A stretch of DNA of 39,337 bases from a virus, in the IMG/VR virus record IMGVR_UViG_3300021364_003044, positions 1 to 39,337 of that record. One strand, 5' to 3'. Positions 33,444 through 39,337 of the stretch are shown here, in pieces. Every line of letters begins with the position of its first letter. The stretch's first letter is position 1. The notes below the pieces were generated by a model, which was not told the origin of the DNA, did no database searches, and saw only the letters and a list, made by a program, of their open reading frames with translations. The position numbers and the translations under genes were made by a program.

Positions 33444-34370
33444 TTAAGTAAATAAATTTGACACACTCTCATCATTATGTACTCTTCTAATTGCTTCAGC
33501 AAAAACATGATAAACACTAACAACTCTAATTTTATTAGTATCTTTGTTTATTGTTCTATCATAATGAATAGTATCTGTAATTACAAGTTCATCTAACTGT
33601 GATTCTAAAATTCTTTCCACAGCAGGACCACTCAAAACTCCGTGTGTGATATAAGCACTAACTTTTTTTGCTCCATTTTTTTTCAACGCACTAGCAGCAT
33701 TTGATAGTGTTCCACACGTATCGGCTATATCATCAACTATAATACAGTTCTTTTCTTCGACATCTCCGATTACATTCATAACTTCTGACTTATTCGCAAC
33801 CTCTCTCCTTTTATCTATAATTGCTAATGATGCGTTTAATGGTTTAGCAATACTCCTTGCTCTAGGTGCTCCACCAGCATCTGGTGATACAATACACAAA
33901 TTTTCTAAATTCTTTTTTTCAATATCTTTGATAAAAGATTTTTTTGCATATAAATCATCTACTGGTATATTAAAAAAACCTTGAATTTGTCCAGCATGTA
34001 AATCCATAGTTATAACTCTATCAAAACCAGTTGTTTGAATCAAATCTGCAAGTAGTTTTGCAGTGATAGGTGTTCTACTTCTAGATTTTCTATCTTGTCT
34101 GGCATATCCATAGTACGGCACAACAGCAGTTATTCTTCCAGCACTTGCACGTTTTAAAGCATCTCCCATAATGAATAATGACATTATAGAATCACATGAT
34201 GATAATGTCTGAACAACATAACAATCTTCACCTCTAACATTTTCTAAAATCTGAAAGTTTATTTCACCATCAGAAAATTTCCCTAAACTAGCATCAGTAA
34301 GTTTAATATCAAGATACTCAGAAATTTTTGTGGATAGATCAATATTACTGTTTCCGGATATGATTTTCAT
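33444..34370 (-). CDS. prs: Ribose-phosphate pyrophosphokinase
   Basis: 308 residues, the normal length (about 310). Motifs: FSDGEINFQILENVRG, PYYGYARQDRKSRSRTPI (ATP flexible loop), VITMDLHAGQIQGFF (divalent metal/ATP), and the PRPP loop CIIVDDIADTCGTL. It makes PRPP from ribose 5-phosphate and ATP for purine, pyrimidine and NAD synthesis. Prs occurs in several marine T4-like phages, often in pathways with nicotinamide salvage; no NAD salvage gene is in this window. The start has AAGGT upstream. It works with the purC and MazG-like genes downstream. Confidence 0.94.
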   Translation of the reverse strand: MKIISGNSNIDLSTKISEYLDIKLTDASLGKFSDGEINFQILENVRGEDCYVVQTLSSCDSIMSLFIMGDALKRASAGRITAVVPYYGYARQDRKSRSRTPITAKLLADLIQTTGFDRVITMDLHAGQIQGFFNIPVDDLYAKKSFIKDIEKKNLENLCIVSPDAGGAPRARSIAKPLNASLAIIDKRREVANKSEVMNVIGDVEEKNCIIVDDIADTCGTLSNAASALKKNGAKKVSAYITHGVLSGPAVERILESQLDELVITDTIHYDRTINKDTNKIRVVSVYHVFAEAIRRVHNDESVSNLFT

Positions 34371-34380
34371 GTCTATTACC

Positions 34381-34869
34381 TTACCAAGATGATGAATAAT
34401 AAATCAAGTCACCAGAATCTAATGACTTTAACATTTTATCAATACATTCCATATCATGAGTGTTTCTCCATTCTCTATCCTCATCATCTAAATACGACTC
34501 TCCAAAAAAGAATCCTTGAGTATCAGGCAATTTATCATTCTCAATATCTTCTTTAAGTTTCAAAACATCTTTCTTCATTAGAAAAACAATGTCATTGTTA
34601 AAACCTGTTTCACTCTCACCACCTTTATCATAAAATAAATTTTTCATCCAACCATGCAAATTAGGGTGTTTGCGCCAATAGCACAATTCACTACCCACAC
34701 CATAAGGAATCATAATAGTAGGGTATCTAGTTATGTATTCCTTTAAATCAAAATCTACATCTTTATCATTAACATTTAGACTCATGGAATTAATTATAGT
34801 TTTTGTAAATTTTTCTAAATCAACAATATCCCATTTTCGAACTACTCTAACATACATATCTAAGCCCAT
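34381..34869 (-). CDS. Conserved phage protein (MGLDMY family)
   Basis: 162 residues. ATG 34869 has GAGG four bases upstream. It opens MGLDMYVRVVRKW and contains LCYWRKHPNLHGWM, a combination I recall from a widespread family of phage and bacterial proteins without a known function. The C-terminus is acidic (DDEDREWRNTHD, SLDSGDLIYYSSSW). No catalytic motif is clear. It stands upstream of prs and is probably co-transcribed. Confidence 0.7.
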   Translation of the reverse strand: MGLDMYVRVVRKWDIVDLEKFTKTIINSMSLNVNDKDVDFDLKEYITRYPTIMIPYGVGSELCYWRKHPNLHGWMKNLFYDKGGESETGFNNDIVFLMKKDVLKLKEDIENDKLPDTQGFFFGESYLDDEDREWRNTHDMECIDKMLKSLDSGDLIYYSSSW

Positions 34870-34875
34870 AAAACC

Positions 34876-35133
34876 TCACATTTTTTTAGGGTGAATTTGA
34901 ATCAGGAAACCATCATCATCTTGTATTATATCATAAGAATTAAATCTATTATCCATTACTATACCATATTTTTTAAAATAAAGTATAGTCACATATGAAT
35001 AATTGTCATGCATATCTACAGCATCTAGAGTTTGTGTGGCATAATCTATACCTACATTATGAAGTTTATTGAATCTATAATAATCCAAGGACCAAGGAAA
35101 TTCTAATTCCTCGTTTTTTATTCGAATTTGCAT
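34876..35133 (-). CDS. Hypothetical protein, 85 aa
   Basis: Not recognised. The start is ATG 35133, supported by AAAGGA upstream; a longer frame to 35175 lacks such a site. The protein reads MQIRIKNEELEFPWSLD, then a beta-rich middle (YVTILYFKKYGIVMDNRF), ending GFLIQIHPKKM. Its first 59 bases overlap, in another frame, the end of the zinc-ribbon gene upstream. The family is unknown, but the ribosome binding site and compact packing support it. Confidence 0.6.
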   Translation of the reverse strand: MQIRIKNEELEFPWSLDYYRFNKLHNVGIDYATQTLDAVDMHDNYSYVTILYFKKYGIVMDNRFNSYDIIQDDDGFLIQIHPKKM

Positions 35134-35260
35134 AAAGTTTTCCTTTAACTTTACCCTTATTATAGTTTTTTCCATTAATTATGTCAAGTGAATTTCCGCA
35201 ATTTTTACAAATTTCTTCGGAATCATCATTCACATATCTACAATATATACAAATATTCAT
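35075..35260 (-). CDS. Small zinc-ribbon protein, 61 aa
   Basis: The ATG at 35260 follows the RmlB-like gene's TAA directly (TAAATG). The N-terminal 25 residues form a typical zinc ribbon: ICIYCRYVND, then EEICKNCGNSL, giving two CxxC pairs. The rest is Lys- and Gly-rich (NYNKGKVKGK). The last part overlaps the next gene by 59 nt in a different frame, which is long for this genome. The cysteine spacing makes chance unlikely, but the protein may end up shorter or be a minor product. Confidence 0.55.
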   Translation of the reverse strand: MNICIYCRYVNDDSEEICKNCGNSLDIINGKNYNKGKVKGKLYANSNKKRGIRISLVLGLL

Positions 35261-36292
35261 TTAAATTTCCAACCAAACTGGGTTTTTCAAAGACCAATCT
35301 ACAACTTCTGATACTCTATCTGTAAATTTAATTTTTGGTTGCCATCCTAATTTTTGCATCAAACTACCATCTAGTGCATATCTCAAATCGTGACCCGGCC
35401 TTTGGGAGTGAAAATCGACCATTTCATATTTTAATTTTTTATTCTGCACATTGGCAATTATTGATGCAAGTGTTAAATTATCAATTTCTTCAGGTCCAAC
35501 TAAATTAAATTTAAAATTTTTACCAACACCCACTGCATCATTGGTTCTATCGTTTACATCAACTTTAGCATTCATTAAAAAATGAACACCTTCTGCAACA
35601 TCTTTTGCATGAATATAATGTCTAGATCCCGCTACAGTTTTTTCAGGATTTGAATGGACTGTAATATGCTCATCATCTCTAACTTTTCGAATACACATTG
35701 GTATATATTTTTCAGGATGCTGTCTTTCTCCAAAAACATTCATCGTGTGTGTAATATAAGTTGGTATTTTATATGTATTTTCATAAGCAACAACCATTTC
35801 CTCAGCTCCTGCCTTCGATGCACTGTATGGATTTCCAGAATTGTATCGATCCCATTCTTTAAATTTTATTCCATTCGGAGCAGGACCGAATACTTCGTCC
35901 GTGCTAAAATAAATAAAACGTTCTAAATTGTCAATTCCTTTAGCAAAATCCAAGAGATTAACAGTCCCGACAACATTATCCATTACAAATTCCATCGGAT
36001 ATTCAATGCTACGATCAACATGTGATCCAGCTGCCATATGAATAATGTAATCTATCTTACCGATATGTGAAGATATTTGAGAATTTATGGGAGATTTCAA
36101 ATCATGCCAAACAGTTCTCACTCTTTTTCTTTCAGAATTATTTTTTAATATGTCTACCATTCGATTTAAGTTACCACCAAAATCAATACGATCCAATGTG
36201 ACTATATTATAATCTGTTTTATTTAAAGTTTCTTCAATAAAATGATGAGCAATAAATCCTGCACCGCCTGTCAATAAAATAGTTTTACTCAT
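35261..36292 (-). CDS. RmlB-like dTDP-glucose 4,6-dehydratase / NDP-sugar SDR
   Basis: 343 residues. The NAD-binding glycine motif is TGGAGFIAHH. The dehydratase-type triad is FSTDEVFG (Thr-Asp-Glu) and YSASKAGAEE (YxxxK). HMAAGSHVDRSIE, TMNVFGERQHPEK and RPGHDLRYALD are all as in RmlB. It would convert an NDP-hexose to the 4-keto-6-deoxy sugar, which is the entry to deoxysugar synthesis. No RmlA, C or D is in the window. AAGGTG precedes ATG 36292. It belongs with the epimerase and mutase upstream for phage- or host-surface glycans. Confidence 0.9.
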   Translation of the reverse strand: MSKTILLTGGAGFIAHHFIEETLNKTDYNIVTLDRIDFGGNLNRMVDILKNNSERKRVRTVWHDLKSPINSQISSHIGKIDYIIHMAAGSHVDRSIEYPMEFVMDNVVGTVNLLDFAKGIDNLERFIYFSTDEVFGPAPNGIKFKEWDRYNSGNPYSASKAGAEEMVVAYENTYKIPTYITHTMNVFGERQHPEKYIPMCIRKVRDDEHITVHSNPEKTVAGSRHYIHAKDVAEGVHFLMNAKVDVNDRTNDAVGVGKNFKFNLVGPEEIDNLTLASIIANVQNKKLKYEMVDFHSQRPGHDLRYALDGSLMQKLGWQPKIKFTDRVSEVVDWSLKNPVWLEI

Positions 36293-36303
36293 TTAACACC
36301 TTT

Positions 36304-37104
36304 TCAATTATTTAATATATTATCCAAATTCCATTTTTTTATTTCATTTTTCATAAAACCAAAATTTTTATTATTTAAAGTTTCCATTAGATCAAACAAT
36401 TCATCCGCATAACTAACTCCACATTTTTCATCAACTGTAAAACTAACCAAATTTTTCTCATAAAAACTAGAATAATATTCTATAAATTTTGGATAATCAA
36501 CAGACTCATCAACAAAATTTGATAGTTTTATAGTGTGATTTGGAATATCCTTAATAAATTCAGAAAAATTCAAATACAAAACATTATCCGTATCTTTTAA
36601 ATTATTTAAAATATTATAATTGTGATAAAACCAAACTTTTGCACCCTTAGGAATATCAATATTTTGATAAGCTTTTATTGTTGATTTAGTATACAATAAA
36701 GGAGATCTATATAAAACTAAAAAATAAATTTTACAATCTATTTTAGAAAATATTTCTTGCCATAAATGAAAAGTTTTAGAAATTCTAGGTTCCTTAATTA
36801 CAAGATTTTCTTTGACAGTCAACAGATTATTCAAATATAAAACCATTTCATCAGAATATCTAGTTCTAAAATAATCGTTTTCTTCATTTGAAAATTTTTT
36901 TGTGGACCAAAAATTTTTTCCTATAGTTTGTAAAAAATGCTCATTTCTGTTCATTATAATAACATCTTCAAAATGTCCTTTTACGTTGGTAGGATGTCCA
37001 CCAATTAAATGATCGGATAATTTGAATCTTATAGAACTGGCAATATTTGATAATACACTTGTACCACTTCTTCCAGTTGAAAGTATACAGAGCAATTTTT
37101 TCAC
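36304..37104 (-). CDS. Sulfotransferase-like protein
   Basis: 266 residues. A GTG start at 37104 overlaps the epimerase stop as GTGA, with AAAGG upstream. The 5'-PSB P-loop is CILSTGRSGTSVLS near the N-terminus, and the 3'-PB region is FLVLYRSPLLYTKSTI (Arg and Ser that hold PAPS). GHFEDVIIMNRNEHFL and VLYLNFSEFIKD follow. It would transfer sulfate from PAPS, most likely onto a sugar given the neighbours. No PAPS synthesis gene is in the window, so the donor would come from the host. Confidence 0.78.
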   Translation of the reverse strand: MKKLLCILSTGRSGTSVLSNIASSIRFKLSDHLIGGHPTNVKGHFEDVIIMNRNEHFLQTIGKNFWSTKKFSNEENDYFRTRYSDEMVLYLNNLLTVKENLVIKEPRISKTFHLWQEIFSKIDCKIYFLVLYRSPLLYTKSTIKAYQNIDIPKGAKVWFYHNYNILNNLKDTDNVLYLNFSEFIKDIPNHTIKLSNFVDESVDYPKFIEYYSSFYEKNLVSFTVDEKCGVSYADELFDLMETLNNKNFGFMKNEIKKWNLDNILNN

Positions 37105-38060
37105 AATTCGCCTTTGTAATATTCCCTATACCAATTAACAAATTTTTCAACACCATTTTCTATGGATGTTTTTGGTTCATAACCTAGTTTTTTTATTTCT
37201 GAGGTATCTGCCCAAGTTTCTTTCAAATCCGCAAAATGCTTTTCGCCATATTTTATCAATGCTTTTTTTCCAACATTTTTTTCAATAGCACGAACAAAAT
37301 CCATTAAGTTAATCGATTCTCCTCTACCTATGTTGTATATTTCATTATATTTTTGGTGATTATCATCAGATAATATTTTTTTTAATACTAAAGAAATACC
37401 ATCAACAATATCTTCAACATAAGTGAAGTCTCTTTTCATATCACCATTATTAAACAATGTTATTTCTTTTTCTCTGAAAATATGTTTAGTGAAATCAAAT
37501 AAAGCCATGTCTGGTCGACCATATGGTCCATAAACAGTAAAAAATCTAAGACCAACAGTTTTATCAATTTGAGATGCTAAAAATTGACATTCATTTACCC
37601 TTTTAGTATATCCATAAGGACTTGTCTGCATTCCAGGATTATCAGATTCTTTGAAAGGTAGTTTTTGACCATGCTGAACGCATGAAGTGGAAGCATATAT
37701 CACATTATTAATAGAATTCTTTTGACAAGCATCTATCAACTTCTGCGTTGCTACAATATTATTTTCAATATATTCGTATGGATTTTCTGAAGAATGTCTA
37801 ATTCCAACGCTTGCTGCTAGATGAATAACGCAATCAACATTATTCAAATAGTCCGACCATTTGTTAGTTCTCAATACATCATCATTCAATACGGTTATGC
37901 CACTTTCATGTAAAATTTTTGTTCTGTCGTATTTTAAATTAACATCATAATAAGTATTATAGTTATCAATACCAACTACATGATAATTCATTTTTTTAAG
38001 TAGTAAAGATAAATGAAAACCAATCATTCCCGAAATGCCAGTAATAAATATTTTATTCAT
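37101..38060 (-). CDS. UDP-glucuronate 4-epimerase-like NDP-sugar epimerase
   Basis: 319 residues. The glycine motif is TGISGMIGFHLS, then GIDNYNTYYDVNLKYDR, which is typical of UDP-glucuronate epimerases. The SDR active site is YASTSCVQHG (Ser) and YGYTKR (YxxxK); LRFFTVYGPYGRPDMALF is the substrate region. It would epimerise a UDP-sugar at C4. The ATG overlaps the mutase stop by 8 nt and the product could feed glycan building with the mutase and dehydratase. Confidence 0.9.
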   Translation of the reverse strand: MNKIFITGISGMIGFHLSLLLKKMNYHVVGIDNYNTYYDVNLKYDRTKILHESGITVLNDDVLRTNKWSDYLNNVDCVIHLAASVGIRHSSENPYEYIENNIVATQKLIDACQKNSINNVIYASTSCVQHGQKLPFKESDNPGMQTSPYGYTKRVNECQFLASQIDKTVGLRFFTVYGPYGRPDMALFDFTKHIFREKEITLFNNGDMKRDFTYVEDIVDGISLVLKKILSDDNHQKYNEIYNIGRGESINLMDFVRAIEKNVGKKALIKYGEKHFADLKETWADTSEIKKLGYEPKTSIENGVEKFVNWYREYYKGEL

Positions 38061-39138
38061 TCAGTTCCTCAATAAATTTAAATGCTGAAATAATAACTTT
38101 ATCCATGTCATAATACTTATACTCACCTAATCTACCTCCGACCAATATATTAGATTCACCTGATATTTCATTTCTGTATTTTTGATAAATCGAATTATTG
38201 AATTGATCATTAACTGGATAAAAAGGTTCATTAATTTTAGGATTATATTCTATAGGATATTCATATGATAACCATGTAGTATTAGAATGGATATTTTCAA
38301 AATGTTTATGTTCTATTATGCGTGTGTAAGGAGTTTCAATATCTGTAAAATTCATCACAGCAACACCTTGATAATTATCAGAATCAATTTTTCTGTGATT
38401 TAAACTAACTGTTTTATATTCTAAATAACCAAATTTATAATCAAATAATTTGTCAATCGGACCAGTATATATTATTTTGTTGAAAGAAGGTAATTTACTT
38501 TTAAAAAAATCTGTGTTTAATGAAACGTCAATATCTTTTAATAATTTTTCAAAAATTTGCGTATAACCACCTATAGGTATACCTTGATATTTGTCGTTAA
38601 AATAATTATTGTCATAATTAAATCTAACAGGAAGCCTTTTGATTATTTCCTTGGGCAACTCTTTACATTCTTTTTTCCATTGCTTTTCAGTATAACCTTT
38701 AATTAAGGTATTGTACACATCTTTGCCCACTAATTTAATTGCTTGTTCTTCTAAATTTTTAGGATCTTTGATTTCAAATCCCTGCTCTTCTATAATATTT
38801 TTAGCATCCTCAGGTAATACGATATTCCACAATTTTGAAAATGTCCACATATTAAATGGTATAGAAAAAACTTTACCTTTAAAATTAGCAACTGGCCTAT
38901 ATGTAAAATCATTAAAACTGCAATATTGATTTATCCAATTCCAAACAAATTCATTTGAGGTATGAAAAATGTGCGGTCCGTACATATGAAGGTTGATATC
39001 ATCTCTTTTTTCAGTGTAACAATTACCACCGACATGATTTCTGCTATCTATTACTAGAATTTTTTTGCCTTTTTTCTGTAACTCACGGGCGCATATCGAT
39101 CCAAAAAAACCAGCACCAACTATTAAATAATCATACAT
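38053..39138 (-). CDS. glf: UDP-galactopyranose mutase
   Basis: 361 residues, close to bacterial Glf (about 365-390). The FAD-binding GAGFFGSICARELQKKGK, RNHVGGNCYTE and HMYGPHIFHTSNEFVW are hallmark stretches. GYTEKQWKK, IPIGGYTQIFEKLL and LGEYKYYDMDKVI complete the flavin site. It interconverts UDP-galactopyranose and UDP-galactofuranose, the donor for galactofuranose in surface glycans. ATG 39138 overlaps the upstream stop (TAATG). It starts the sugar-nucleotide cassette seen here. Confidence 0.94.
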   Translation of the reverse strand: MYDYLIVGAGFFGSICARELQKKGKKILVIDSRNHVGGNCYTEKRDDINLHMYGPHIFHTSNEFVWNWINQYCSFNDFTYRPVANFKGKVFSIPFNMWTFSKLWNIVLPEDAKNIIEEQGFEIKDPKNLEEQAIKLVGKDVYNTLIKGYTEKQWKKECKELPKEIIKRLPVRFNYDNNYFNDKYQGIPIGGYTQIFEKLLKDIDVSLNTDFFKSKLPSFNKIIYTGPIDKLFDYKFGYLEYKTVSLNHRKIDSDNYQGVAVMNFTDIETPYTRIIEHKHFENIHSNTTWLSYEYPIEYNPKINEPFYPVNDQFNNSIYQKYRNEISGESNILVGGRLGEYKYYDMDKVIISAFKFIEELNE

Positions 39139-39337
39139 TAAATACCAAGTTCTATCATTCTATTTTTATGTTCTTCAGGAATAAGTATTTTATTTTTCAA
39201 AAATACCATGAAATGTTTTTTCTGTAAATCAAAATCGATAGATTTATTATGAGAACCGCCCAAATCTTCTTTTTTCAAAACTCTATTTTTTAAACGATGT
39301 GAGTTTCTTTTTAAATTTATATCCCAATCGATTTTAT
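39138..39337 (-). CDS. Unidentified gene, C-terminal part (runs off window)
   Basis: The frame is open from the window edge to the TAA at 39138-39140, giving 65 residues of a C-terminus. The visible sequence includes IDWDINLKRNSHRL, LKKEDLGGSHNKSIDF and KNKILIPEEHKNRMI. No domain is recognised. The stop overlaps the mutase start as TAATG, so it is part of the same operon, perhaps a transferase of the surface-sugar cassette, but this is only position. Confidence 0.6.
   Translation of the reverse strand, partial: KIDWDINLKRNSHRLKNRVLKKEDLGGSHNKSIDFDLQKKHFMVFLKNKILIPEEHKNRMIELGI

Noticed and set aside
34381-34869. Phosphoglycerate kinase label sometimes attached to such phage proteins
   Set aside because: At 162 residues with no kinase glycine motif, the sequence does not support a kinase.
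1-39337. CRISPR arrays, insertion sequences, integrase or attachment sites
   Set aside because: No regularly spaced direct repeats, transposase, integrase or terminal inverted repeats were seen.

Overview
This window looks like part of a strictly lytic, AT-rich marine bacteriophage with T4-like relatives. Every gene I support lies on the minus strand, so transcription runs from high to low coordinates. Genes are packed with 1-8 nt overlaps (ATGA, TTGA, GTGA, TGATG) and almost no spacers. Phage hallmarks are a T4-type RNase H / 5'-3' exonuclease, a conserved T4-like protein beside it (DUF6433-like), a MGnify-style PD-(D/E)XK exonuclease, a SleB-type cell-wall hydrolase, two adjacent tRNAs, and the metabolic genes purC, prs and a MazG-like pyrophosphohydrolase. 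No capsid, tail, terminase or polymerase gene is in the window, so virion type and host are inferred. The very low G+C (by eye well under 35%) would suit a low-GC marine host such as Pelagibacterales, but this is not proven.

Layout in transcription order. (1) 39337-35261: sugar-nucleotide and surface-modification cassette: an unidentified partial gene, UDP-galactopyranose mutase, a UDP-sugar epimerase, a sulfotransferase and an RmlB-like dehydratase. (2) 35260-31742: small proteins plus nucleotide metabolism (prs, MazG-like, purC). (3) 31715-31559: tRNA-Arg(TCT) and a CAT-anticodon tRNA, probably tRNA-Ile2. (4) 31509-23252: small unknowns, SleB hydrolase, a GT4 glycosyltransferase, a conserved phage protein, a 2OG oxygenase, RNase H, the DUF6433-like protein, a sugar nucleotidyltransferase, another transferase, an FmdB-like zinc ribbon and a PD-(D/E)XK nuclease. 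(5) 23249-13015: an unusual metabolic module: glycosyltransferase-like protein, NodU-type carbamoyltransferase, flavin-dependent halogenase, short AMP-forming ligase, two unknowns, a sodium:solute symporter, a glycosyltransferase, an SGNH hydrolase and two HxD oxygenases. (6) 13018-1: eight radical SAM proteins in 13 kb, interleaved with a PLP aminotransferase, two paralogous QueC-like ATP pyrophosphatases, a nitroreductase and a tiny acidic tyrosine-rich peptide gene.

Regions 5 and 6 are the most striking. Together they look like a phage-borne biosynthetic locus (activation, halogenation, carbamoylation, hydroxylation, radical chemistry, transport). One radical SAM enzyme is fused to a leucine-rich-repeat domain, and four carry an N-terminal cysteine-rich (N-twitch type) region. 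The product is unknown. A modified peptide, a small secreted metabolite, a modified surface glycan and a modified nucleoside all remain possible. No stretch above 300 bases lacks a gene; the largest gap, 31510-31741, holds the two tRNAs.
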